From Linanthus parryae (lineage: Eukaryota > Streptophyta > Magnoliopsida > Ericales > Polemoniaceae), in assembly GCA_023055425.1 (NCBI GenBank), contig JALGPY010000002.1:134684427-134748426 (forward strand): DNA of 64,000 bases. The letters run 5' to 3'. A program made the translations under genes and the position numbers. The notes beneath the pieces were generated by a model. The model searched no databases and was not told the origin of the DNA. It was given only the letters and a program-made list of their open reading frames with translations. Shown here piece after piece: positions 10,489-21,201 of the stretch (position 1 is the first letter of the stretch; every line of letters begins with the position of its first letter).

Positions 10489-11739
10489 TGTAAGTTCACA
10501 GGTTTCACAAGGCTTGAAATAGCAGGCCTTGACTCAGTTTTCAAAGCCTTGCCTTGAAACTGGATTCAAAGCCTTGAAACTGTCTGACCTGTATGCACAT
10601 ACTTAGGGGGAGTTTTTCTAAACTCTTCTAATCTGATTCTAGCTCTCTCACCCCTATGCTTGATCTTTTGTTATTTTATGATGAAAGACAAACTATATTG
10701 ATATATTTAACACCATTTAATTCATTTGTTTGACTCAGCTTTGTAGGGAAATATTATTTCCTAGTTTGCAGGATTGGTTTCCTAATCTGGATTTTGCAGG
10801 AAAGGAAACTTGGAGAGAATGTGATTCTGAGATCAATTAGACACTCTTGACAGCTTCTCAATTTGTTTAAAGACAAGATCAGATCAATATCTCATAATAT
10901 TATGATCAACTATCCGTTGAAGAAGGTTGTTAAAAGAGTCAAAGTTGTTGCCTATAAAACAGGAAGTTGTTGCTGAAAATCTGGGAAGATTTGCAGAGCT
11001 TTGAGCTGTATAAATAGAGATCATGTTAGATCAACAAGATACAACACTCAACGGGAAAAAAGAGAGACACATTTCTGGATTGAAAAGCATCAACATCATT
11101 CTCACAATCCATCTCACAGCAGATCACTGCATTCTTCACTGCAGTTCCACACTTCAGTGTTCTTTTGATTTGCCCTTCATTTCTATATCAGTACTATACT
11201 ACTTCTTTCTCTCATTCTCAAGGATTGTTCAAAGTGAAAAAAAGAGAGTTCTTTGATAATCAGTTAGCTAGAGCAGGTACTATATGGGTTAGTGAGAACC
11301 ACAAGTTGTAACAGAGTAAGGCATATCTTGTGCTTGAGATCTAGGTCTTAGCTTTTTATTAATAAGAATTGTGTTGAAAATCCTGCAAGGAGAAGATCCC
11401 TGAGGTAGAGACGTAGGTCCAAGTGGACTGAACTCTATAAATCCTATGTCTCTTGCTTTTAAAGTTTCATTTGCATACTTAGTTATTTGCAGCATTCAAA
11501 CTAGTCTGTTTTCAAGGGTATGAAACTCTTTTCAAGGCCTTGAAAATGACTTGTCTGCTTTATTTCAAACTGTATTTCATTCCAAAGGCTTGAAACTATT
11601 TTCAAGGCCTTGAACTTCATTTCTCTTCATAGAAACTCTTCTCTTCTACAAGTTTTGCAAAAAGTTGGCATACTCTATTCAACCCCCCCCCCCTTCTAAA
11701 GTATATGTACTGTATTTCTACCTGCATACTCTCCTTTCA
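10489..11739 (+). repeat. 5' LTR of element C
   Basis: The end is clear: CTCCTTTCA at 11739 followed by ATTGGTATCAGAGC. A C-run after TATTCAA (about 11685) sits 50 bp before the end, as in element D's LTRs. The start is inferred from where the outer gag stops making sense (TG at 10489-10490); an alternative start shortly after the CTTAGGGGGAG run near 10602-10612 cannot be excluded. Copies of the AAGGCCTTGA-type motif lie near 10512-10580 and 11535-11610. Confidence 0.55.
11009..11016 (+). promoter_or_regulatory. TATA box of element C LTR
   Basis: TATAAATA preceded by GAGCTG, in the middle of the LTR and about 730 bp before its end, is a good match to a plant TATA box. Confidence 0.6.
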
Positions 11740-11741
11740 AT

Positions 11742-11753
11742 TGGTATCAGAGC
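11742..11753 (+). other. Primer binding site of element C
   Basis: TGGTATCAGAGC, complementary to the 3' end of the initiator methionine tRNA, two bases after the LTR end. Confidence 0.85.
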
Positions 11754-11789
11754 TCGTATCAATGTATATGATTTAACTATCCGGTGATC

Positions 11790-13620
11790 ATGAGTAGTGC
11801 AGGTGATGGTGGTTTCTCACAGGGAAGAGCTGCTAACAGACCTCCTATATTTTTTGTAGATAATTTTGCTCACTAGAAAGCTCTAATGAAAATGTTAATC
11901 ATTGATCAAGACATATAACTATGGACCATTATTCAATATGGACCTCACACTTTCTGCACAGAGAAATATGGAATTAAAACTCCCAAATATGAAGACTCAC
12001 TCTGTTCTTCTGAATTAGAGCAATTATCTAAGAATTTCAAAGCTATTAACATCTTGTATTGTGCTTTGAGCACTGATGAATTCAACAGGATTTCAGGTTG
12101 TAAGACTGCCAAAGAGATTTGGGATAAGCTTGTGGTGACATTTGAAGGAACCAGTCAAGTCAAGCAACCAGGATCAACATTTATCTCAGACAATATGAGC
12201 TATTCAAGATGAATGCATGTGAGTCAATCAGAGAAATGTTCAAAAGGTTCACAGACATAGTCAATAACGTTGATTCACTTGGAAAACATATTTCCAATGA
12301 AAAAAAGCCGAGGAAGATTCTGAGAAGTATACCAAAGGCAAAATGGGAACCAAAGACTACTCCAATTGAGGAAGCTCAAGATCTCTCATCACTACAACTT
12401 GATGATCTACAAGGGAAGCTTTTGACACATTAAATATCTATGAATGAAGATGATGGAGAGCTACCAGAAGGTGTCAAGAACTTAGCACTCAAGGCCAAAG
12501 ATAATGAGAAAATTCAAATCCTTGAAACTGAATAGGATGATGAAGATCCATTTTCTTTGATTTCCAAAGCCTTGACCAAAATCATAAAGATGAAGAAAAA
12601 CTTTGGAAACAGAGACTTCAACAGAGAAAGACACAGATCGTCATGTAGCAAGGATTACAAAGGTAAGTATCCTTCACAAAGTAAATCAAAAGCCATGAAC
12701 TTCTTTGAGTGTGGTGATGCAGGACATTTGATAAGAGATTTACCACACAAGAAAAGCAATAACTTTCATAAGAAAGACCATGAAAGGAGAAAGAAAGCCA
12801 TGATAGCTTCATGGAGCGATTCAGATACCTCAAGTGACTCTGAATCTGAAGAAGAACATGCCAACCTATGCTTCATTGCCAAGCATGATGAAAGTTCTGA
12901 AAAGAACATTGAGGTAATGGTAAAAATTTTGATTTCTAAACCAAAAGAAGCTCTCTCAGATTACCTCAGAACAATGCTTTTTTAAATGAAAAGGAATATT
13001 TGAAAGATATTAGAGTTTTGAAAGAAAAAGTTCATGAGCAAGCAAAAGAGAATTCACAACTTGTTTGTCTGAATCAGAATCTTGAAATCTCTCAGAAGAA
13101 AACTGACAGTGATTTCAAGGCCTTGAAAACCAGTTTCAAATCCTTGAAAACACAAGTCAAGGAAGTAGTCACTGAGAACTCCTTACTGAGTGATAGCCTT
13201 GTTAATCTGAGACATCAAGTTGATAAATTAGATTAACTAAAGACTACTCTTACTGAGAAACTTCAAGAATCTGAATTAATCAAAGTCAAGCTTCCAGGCT
13301 CAGAACACAAGTTGAACTTGATTCTTGGAGAAAGTTCAAAGTTTGTTCACAAAACTGGTATTAGATACAATCCAAATTTTCCAAGAAAGAAAAATACCAG
13401 ATTTGTGAAAGCTGTAAACAAAACTTCTCCTAAGTGTCATTTTTGCAACAAAATTGGTCACGTTAAGATGACTTGTCCTTTCAGAATAAGAGACCCTCAC
13501 ATAATGAGGAACACATTCCCATTTCAACTCAAAGTACAAGTCAGACAGATTTGGGTTCCTAAAGGGGTCAGACCACCTAATATGGTTGATCCTGAGTATG
13601 AGTCCAAATTCCACACTTAA
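11790..13620 (+). pseudogene. gag: Gag of element C (Sirevirus-like), broken
   Basis: This is the structural Gag of a Sirevirus-type Copia, homologous to D gag at 25437-27310. The ATG at 11790 is chosen because it begins the same GDGGFSQGRAANRP segment as D. In order it shows the N-terminal capsid region, a REMFKRFTDIVNN helix (about 12228), a first knuckle CX2CX4HX4L (FFECGDAGHLIRDLP, about 12710) that has lost its last cysteine, a serine-acid tract, a long coiled-coil-like stretch (13000-13240) and a second intact knuckle CHFCNKIGHVKMTC (about 13437). Stops near 11874, 12432, 12534, 12983 and 13618 and at least one frameshift near 12170 disable it. The AAGGCCTTGA palindrome near 13117 encodes FKALK. 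Confidence 0.8.
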
Positions 13621-15210
13621 TCTAACAGCTGGGTAAGGCAATGATTGGTGCTTGCAGGTTGTCACCAATGTAAAATAACATAAGTGGTTTATGGACAGTG
13701 GTTACTCAAGACACATGAGTGGAAAGAGATCTCTATTCTCTGAATTGAAAGAGCAATCTGAAGGTTCAATTACACTTGGTGACAAAGTCAAATGCAACAT
13801 TCTTGGTATTGGTAAAGTTGGTACAGATTCTGAAAACTCAATTTCTTATGTATATCTAGTTGATGGCTTGAAATTTAACTTGCTTAGTGTATCTCAACTT
13901 TGTGACAATGGCAATAAGGTTATCTTTGATAAAGAGAAGTGTGTGGTGCAAATGAGAAATCAGAAAATTGCATTCTCAGAGCCTCCAGATCAAACAATGT
14001 TTATACTTTTCAGACTAACAAAGTTGCAGGTAAAAGCTTGAAGTGTCTCAACGCCTTGAAAGAGGATTCAAAGCTTTGGCACATGAAGATTGGTCACATT
14101 AGCTTGCATACCTTGAACAATTTGATCTCCAAAGATCTGGTAAGAGGATTACCATCTATCAAGTTCAAAGATGATGAAGTATGCAAAGCTTGTGCTCAGG
14201 GTAAGCATACCAGAAGCTCATTCAAGCCAGAGAAATTTGTAAGTACTACTAGACCTATTGAATTACTTCATATGGATCTATGTGGCCCTATGAGAACTCC
14301 AACTCCAAAAGATAAGAGATATATGCTAGTTATTGTAGATGACTACTCTAGATTTACTTGGGTTATGTTTATCAAAGAAAAATCTGAAGCCCTCTCTAAA
14401 TTTTCAAAGGTTTGCAGAGAACTTCAAATCTTGAAAAACCTACATATTGCTTCAATTAGAAGTGATCATGGTAGAGAGTTTGATCAATTAGAATTTGATT
14501 TTTTCTGTGTTAAGCATGGTATCTCTCACAATTTCTCTTCTCCTAGAACTCCTCAACATAATGGAATTGTTGAAGAAAGAACATGACTCTTGAAGATATG
14601 TCAAGAACAATGCTTCTAGAAAACAAGCTGCCAAAACATTATTGGGCAGAAGCTGTGAATACAGCAAAACAGGTGCTTGCTCAGATCTATCTTGAAGAAG
14701 ACCCCCTATGAAACTTTCAAAGGGAGGAAGCCAAACATTTCATACTTAAAACCCTTTGGTTTCACATGTTTTGTCCACAACAATGGTAAGGACAACTTGG
14801 GTAAGTTTGTTGCAAGAAGTGATGAAGGTATCTTTCTGGGTTACTCTCTTACTAGCAAAGCTTATAGAGTTTATAATAAAAGAACCAAGCTGGTTGAAGA
14901 AAGTATTCATGTTATATTTGATGAAATCTTTGATGGTTCTTTGAGTGAGAGTTTTGCAGACATGAATTTGAACAAGCATGAATCAGAAGAAGAAGTTGAG
15001 AAATCACTTGGTTTCAAGAAAGACTCTGAAGGAAACAGGAGCCATTTTCAAGACCTTGAAAACAAGTCTCAAGGCCTTGAAAAAAAGATCAAAGCCTTGA
15101 CAAGAATGATCACAAAGATATAAGTGATCAGGCTACTACTTTAAGAACACAGAAGCAATAAGGAGAGCCTGAACCCTGGTCTCCAAGAAAGAGATTCATA
15201 TATCTTTCAT
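13621..15210 (+). pseudogene. pol: Protease-integrase part of pol, element C, truncated
   Basis: Copia pol starts with protease, then integrase. The protease active site MDSGYSRHMSG lies at 13691. The integrase zinc-binding region follows (SLKCLNALKEDSKLWHMKIGH at about 14034-14096, CKACAQGK near 14190). The catalytic core shows HMDLCGPM (first Asp, about 14268), SIRSDHGREF (second Asp, about 14455) and PQHNGIVEERT with the final Glu (about 14560). The GKR-type end FLGYSLTSKAYRVYN is near 14840. A frameshift near 13950-14000 and a stop near 14584 break it. It is in the +1 frame relative to gag, as in D. Homology to D ends where element B starts at 15211, just before reverse transcriptase. Confidence 0.8.
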
Positions 15211-16831
15211 TTATAGAACCTTTTAGGGGCTATATTTTAATGTTATTGTACACATTATCATGGGATATTTGAGCTTAAATGTAGACAATATGAGTCGTTT
15301 TGTCACTTGTTTCTCACCATGTGCTATATTGTTAGTCCGGGCGTTTTTTATGCATATTTCTTTGTTATTTGTCAAATATAATCGCTTGGTATGTTTTTTC
15401 ATGTTTTCTTGGCAGGAACGGATGCTAATCGGTTGATAGGAAGCATGGAACGAACTTCAGAAATAACGGGAGCTCAAGTGGAGTCAAGATAAGCCGAATT
15501 GGAGGAGCTTGGATGACCGTTCTGCACTAAAATTAATTTGGGAATGAGACCAGTGAAAAATAAAAGAAGACTCCGAGAGCTTTCCAACGATAGGTCACAG
15601 AGCTAAATTTGAGTTCGAACAAAGACGTTGTGGCCCGGCGAAGTCAGGAGCTGATTTCAGGGGGCTATTATGCAATTACTGAAGACTTGTGACGGTTTAT
15701 GACTAAAGAAAGACCTAGGGACGAAAAAACACATCATTCACGCATATGGAGGAAGGAATAGAGGCAAGGGATCTGAGGAGATCGATTGGGATCATCCTCA
15801 AACCGGAGATTTCACCGTTTGATTTCTTTCTCTTCTCTTTTCATCAATTTTATGGAGAAACTTTGTTGCTTTGCTACGATTGCAATTAGTAACAAGCCAT
15901 TTTGCTAGGCTTCTTTAGAGAGCCTAGGGTTTATGTAGACGATTATGTTTCCGGGTTTAAGACTTTGTTTCATGCTTTTTGATTTGATCTATTGGATGGC
16001 ATTTGATTTCATGAACTTGTTGAAGATCTTAGTCTATTGACACGGCTAGGGTAGGAATTGATAATTCATGACTCTTCGTGTTCTTCATAGATTGTGATCT
16101 TTCTTAAAGTTAATATATCTTTTAGCTAATTGTTCATATGCTATGCTTAACTCCTTGGCAAGAATGGAGTAATTAACCGGACTTGTTAATTAGCTAGAGA
16201 GTGCGTGAGAGCGACTTAGACATAGCTGTGATGAGATATGAACAACAATCCTTAAGCACTGAGACTGAGAAGAGAAGTGTGTAGGATTGGCCTTAGTGGG
16301 TGGGTTCGGTAGGCCTTAGTGGGTGGATTCGGTAGGAGATAGTGAGTGTTCGTGTGGTGGTGGTCTGAGAGGACATCATTCCGTACATTTTCGTTAGCCT
16401 ACTAGAACGGACCGGTAGATGTAGGTGGACTGACAGGACACCAAGTAAATCGTGACATAGAACGACATCAGACCGATATGAGATTGTCAGTACCTCACAC
16501 GGTTTAACTAGAATAGAATTAACGTGTTATATAGCTGACCTGAAAATCATCTACAACCCTAGGTGATCTAGAGAATGCCTAGTTTCTCCATAATTGTTTT
16601 AATAAAATAAAAATCCAAAAATATTAGTTTAGTTGTTTATTTTATTTCAGTCACATGTTTAAGGGTGACAACTCTTAAAATCACAGTTCTTCCACCTGTT
16701 ACAGTACTCTAAGTTAATAACTAATTAAATAATCTCAAGGCTGTCCTCATTTGATCGATAGCTTTGGGTTGAAATACTACCCTATATTACTTGAACACTG
16801 AACTTGCGGTAACACATAAGAAATCGTGTCA
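15211..16831 (+). repeat. Left (5') LTR of element B
   Basis: It starts TTATAGAACCTTTTAGGGGC, against TGATAGCGCCTTTTAGGGGC in the right copy, so the TG start has mutated. It ends AATCGTGTCA. The region near the end (TTGAAATACTACCCTATATTAC) resembles the matching end of A's LTR. The pair is about 95% similar by eye where both exist. Confidence 0.85.
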
Positions 16832-16837
16832 AGTTTT

Positions 16838-16855
16838 TGGCGCCGTTGGCGGGGA
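16838..16855 (+). other. Primer binding site of element B
   Basis: TGGCGCCGTTGGCGGGGA, six bases after the LTR end, is the Athila/Tat primer site with one difference (GTTGGC for GTTGCC). Confidence 0.85.
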
Positions 16856-16983
16856 CAACGGTAGATTATTTATTTAGGAGTTAGTTTAGAGTACTTTTCT
16901 TTTAGTTTGTTTTATTTGTTTCTATCGCTGTGCTTCACGGGGATCGTGTGAGTTTGACAGGGGCACAGGAAGCAGGAGACATA

Positions 16984-18154
16984 ATGAGCATGTGGAGCGA
17001 CGAGAATTATGTGGGGATCTCTGATTACCCCTACTACTGTGCTAAATGCAGATTTTGGCACAATGATGACACATGCTCAATGATTTGGTGCTACAAATTC
17101 AAGAAGGATCATAAGTATGAAGATGCATGCTTATTCAATCCACCACAGCTTCTTCAGCATCAAGAGGACTCATCAGCAAGAATGGAAGACTTGCACAATA
17201 TTATGGGGGAGATCCAAGCGCGCATCACACGGATGTCGCTGGATACACCAGAACCACAAGAGGAGCCTTTGTCACATGACAATGAGCTCTTAATTGAGCC
17301 TCTATGGATACCATCACAAGATGGTTTGGATGAACCTCATTGGTTACCAGCGGTCCTAGACATGCAAAGGAAACTGATAGCTAGGATGAAGCCAGAATGA
17401 GAATCCGCATCCCAAGCTGAAGTCGTGGAAGAAGAGATACATGAGTCGAGCGAAGAATGCAGTGTCCATGAAAAATTGGTGGACTCTGCCACTTATGAAG
17501 ACTCAGACTCTGATTCAGACTGGGGTGGACTTGTATGTCGAACAATGGAGGAGGCTATGCTCTATGCAAGGCAACCTCTAATTATCTCACAGCCTTGGCA
17601 TGATTGGGATGAAACCGACACTGGGAGCTTTTGGTGTACTGATGATAAAGCTGTCGAAGAAATAGTGTCCATTAGAGTTGAGGTAAATTCCCCTACTCAT
17701 ATTTTTGAAGACTTTCCATATATCATGTAAATCAAGTCCGAAATGAGTTGAGAAGACTTGTGTATGGAGAGTCTTTTGGGTAAGAACGTGATGGGCAACT
17801 CCCGATTTCTTGTTCGATTGGCTATCCTATTACGATCTATATGCCATAGTCAAGGGGTTGGAAATCGTCAAGTGTGGGGGTGTTAGTGAAATGCATACGT
17901 TGACTGAATATCATTTAGCAGCGAAGGAGTACTACTGGGATGATTTCATGTCCATAGATTCATTTGAGCCCAGTGGAACTTTGTGGAAGTTGATCAAGAG
18001 GATCAAGTGCAAGATGAAAAGAGTTGGCTTCTACAATTGTTCACCATCTTCTTTGCACATGGGTGCACTTCGTGAGAAAAAATTCATTGAGAAACGATGG
18101 TGGAAGAATAAGAAGTGGAGGGTTAAAGCATCCTTCACTATCCTAGACGGTTGA
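16984..18154 (+). pseudogene. Twin zinc-knuckle protein of the A/B family (element B copy)
   Basis: This is the homologue of the protein at 4892-6042 in A, spanning about 390 codons. ATG at 16984 or 16990 gives the MWS start shared with A. The first knuckle is CX2CX3HX4C (CAKCRFWHNDDTC, about 17040); the second keeps Cys, His and Cys but its second Cys is Phe (CYKFKKDHKYEDAC, about 17090). Then come HQEDSS, an acidic block with EDSDSDSD (about 17500-17520), KCGGVSEMH (about 17870) and the basic aromatic end: EYYWDDF, FEPSGTLWKLIKRIKCKMKR, EKRWWKNKKW. A stop at 17398, stops after 17728 and a frameshift between 17730 and 17810 break it. No Gag capsid fold, protease or polymerase motif is recognisable. 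Function unknown; nucleic-acid binding is inferred. Confidence 0.65.
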
Positions 18155-18722
18155 GGTAACCGGGTCGGGCCGTCGACCTTAAATTACAAGCGCTTCTTGG
18201 GAGGCAACCCAATGTAGAGTAGGATATTTGTTATTTTATTTTTGTATTTATCTCTCCATATTTGATTTTGAGGGTTGAGATAGAGTTGTTTTAATGTTTC
18301 CTATGAGTGTGCAGGACACATGTACCGAAGAACCCTTCGGATTCCCCTTCTTGATGCACGTGCACTACATTGCACGCAAAACGAGGCACAAGGAGCAATT
18401 TGATAATAGGAGCTTTAAAGAGAGGCTACTCGAGGTAGAGGAGTATCTATTAATTAATTGTGTATATTGGCAGCTAGTTGTGGCCCGGAGTTGCACGCAT
18501 CAGAATCCGAAGACGGATGAAGAAAACACAAGTTTAAAGGGGCACGATTCTTGCGCTAGAGAGCAATTTTGGATATGAGATGCAAAATTCCCTGGACTCT
18601 ATGAATCTTTCAGCCAATATTAGATTCTACGTTCAATGACGAGTCTGTGAGCGCGAGAATCGAAGGAATCGGACAACGGATGAAGAAATTAGAGCAAAAA
18701 CAGAAACCGGTAAGTTCCAGTG

Positions 18723-18809
18723 CATTTCGGGCCGAAATGAAAAGGGGGTTCTGTTTTGAAATTTCCAAACCATTTCGGGCCGAAATAAAACCCATTTCGG
18801 GCCGAAATG
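18723..18809. repeat. Three copies of a 17-bp near-perfect palindrome
   Basis: CATTTCGGGCCGAAATG occurs at 18723-18739 and 18793-18809, and at 18771-18786 without its last G. Each is an 8-base inverted repeat around one central G. Confidence 0.9.
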
Positions 18810-20497
18810 GTCTGACACCCCCTTTAATTGGGGGCATTTTGGGTATTCTCCGATCTATTATTTAAATGTAAAAACCGGATTTTTAACACTTCCAATCCCA
18901 ATTTCGGATCAAAACACTCATCTTCATCTTCTTCCTCTCAACTTCTCAAGAACACTCTCACACACAAAACCCTAAACTTCTCATAATCCAAAAATTTTTT
19001 GTGGGTTTTGCTCCTTGCAAGCTCGCCATCAACTTTAACTCGCGGAGTTTTGAGAGAGAGTGAGCGGTTTGAGTGTGGGGGAATTCAAAGAGGAAGAACT
19101 ACAAGAACTTGAATTTTCCAATTCATCGCTTTGGAGGGGGATTCTCCCAAAGCTCCAAGAGAGACTTGCAACGTGAACACGAAGGAGCATAACGATATAG
19201 TCTTTCTTCGACTTGCTTGAGTTTTCGGAAAATTTGGTCGACCGATTCGGTCCTTCTTGACCAATTTTCGCGAAACCGGTCCCGTAAGAATGGTACTCCG
19301 GGACCGTAGGTATGTTTTCTCTCTCTCTCACTTTAGAATTTTTGTCTAGTCACTCTATGTGAAGTGCCCTGCAACACTTGTAATTTTGTCATCTAATCCT
19401 TACACTTTGAGATCATGTCCTTTGGGGGTACACAATAAATTCATTGAGTACAATGATTATCTCAAGTGTGGGGGGGTTTACATATATATTTACTAGTCTA
19501 AACTTGCATAACCATGTTACATATAGATTAGTGAGTCGGTTTTGCATATAGAGTTAGTCCGTAGGATTGCATGTGCACGTTTCTATATTGCATTGTATAT
19601 ATTATTTGTGCACGTTTAATTATTGAGTCCACCTACCCAAACGTTGTTAGTTAATCTAGTTGGCCCAAGCATATAAAGTTAAGCAAATAGAATGAAAAAA
19701 ATGCAAAAATCCTCAAAATTGAAAAATTGAAAATTTTTGAGAAAGGGCAATTGAAGAGAGTGAGCGTGGAGAGGGCTCAATGATAGAAATTCCCTAGAAG
19801 TAGGACAATATGAGGTGAGGTAGACGCGAGAATCTGGAGTAGGAAGGCTATAGGGCTAATGCACTTGAGAATTGTGAGTAGCTGTCTCTCAGACTAGTTA
19901 TCCTACTAGCGCTACACCACCGTCACTTAGGTAGTCGTCAACCCTCCTCTTAATCGCAACATAACAGCTGTGCGAGTGATTTTTATGGGGGCCGCACGTC
20001 CCGTCTCCATCGCCTAGGTCCACTAGTTACCCCTATTGATCCGTTTACCCCTTTTATTCACAGCCTCTAGCCTAGGAAGCCTTTCATTGTAACTTTCATC
20101 ACTAGTTAGAATGGTACCTTCCTATGCGTCATGATAGAGGGAGTTGAGTTAGGGAGGTTCATTGAGGGGTGAGCTGATATTATACATCTTGAGTGGATTT
20201 TCTCACATGTCATCTTTTGAGGGGATGTGAGGGTGAGTTGGAGACGGTAGCACACTTCGGTGTGGCAGTGAGTCGTGTCCATACACCACGAACACAGATG
20301 GAGTACCGTAGTGTGTGACATTCTTTTTTCACGTCATGGGATGGGGGTTGATTGACATTACAGGAGGACGTGCATGTGCTTCATTTACATTCTCTATATC
20401 TTAGGTGATGAGGAGGATTGGTTGGAAATAGCACGTGTATACATTGACTACCGGGTTTTGAATATGGTTTACATTGAGTGTGGGGGTGTCGACATCT

Positions 20498-20583
20498 ATA
20501 TTTGATTACATTGATTTGACACATTCCACCAACACGTTATCTATTGTGATATTTGATTACATTGATTTGACACATTCCACCAA
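20498..20583 (+). repeat. 35-bp direct repeat
   Basis: The same 35 bases, starting ATATTTGATTACATTG and ending CATTCCACCAA, occur at 20498-20532 and 20549-20583, a tandem duplication with a period of 51 bp. Confidence 0.9.
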
Positions 20584-21187
20584 GACCGAGAAGAATAGCT
20601 ATGGATCTTGATAACCTCTTCACGTTTGTGGCCTCGAGAACCGCGTTACACCAAGATTGAGGGAATGAGGGCCGGAGTAGTGAGATTCGGTGGGGTTCCT
20701 TGGATTTTGGTGAGGGAGTGTGAGAATCGGGTTTAGTGAGTTATATCATGACGTTTAGGACTGCGCTTCTAAATATCTTATCCTACCCGTCCTAAGCCGT
20801 CAACCGTTGAAACCCGTGGATAAATAGCTCGGATGGTAGGTTGTTGGGGATACGTTTGATGAGTGTGAAAGAGAACCTTATTGAGTGTTCGTGCTCGTTC
20901 TGTCTGACGAAACTGGCCGCAAGTTCTACCGATCACCAAAGTTTAGAATCTCCATGGGAATATGAGAGCCTTATGACATGTCGGTTTGCTTTTCGAGATT
21001 GCCCAATCTCTAACCAAAAAGAAAAAAAATATATATGTTATTTACTTTATTGCATTGTACATAATCGAGTTGCATTGTTAATAGTCATGTAGATTGCATG
21101 GTCCAGTGCTTGAGTCATTGTGTCTAAGGCAAAGAAAAGATATATGTGAATATCGAAAGCAGTGTTGCTTGGGACGAGCAAGAAGGT

Positions 21188-21201
21188 AGTGTGGGGAAAT
21201 T
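21188..21201 (+). other. Polypurine tract of element B
   Basis: AGTGTGGGGAAATT lies directly before the TG of the right LTR, matching the tract of element A in position and sequence. Confidence 0.8.

Larger units (their letters stand above)
10489..15210 (+). mobile_element. Element C: Sirevirus-like Copia, 5' part
   Basis: Element C consists of an LTR (about 10489-11739), an initiator-tRNA primer site, gag and the protease-integrase part of pol. It is cut off at 15210 by element B; its reverse transcriptase, RNase H and 3' LTR are missing and probably lost in the deletion near 44823. It is a relative of element D. The gag start (MSSAGDGGFSQGRAANRP versus MSNVGDGGFSQGRAANRP), both zinc knuckles and the integrase align throughout. 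C has more stops and frameshifts than D, so it is older. Confidence 0.75.
18155..21187 (+). other. Long 3' non-coding region of element B
   Basis: About 3 kb with no convincing gene. It opens with GTAACCGGG and TGGGAGGCAACCCA (18156-18214), shared with A and with Athila/Tat elements after their last coding region. It holds three CATTTCGGGCCGAAATG inverted repeats (18723-18809), a 35-bp direct repeat (20498-20583) and further AGTGTGGGGG runs near 19465 and 20478, copies of the polypurine-tract sequence. The minus-strand frames at 18610-18837 are built on the inverted repeats and are not credible genes. Confidence 0.65.
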
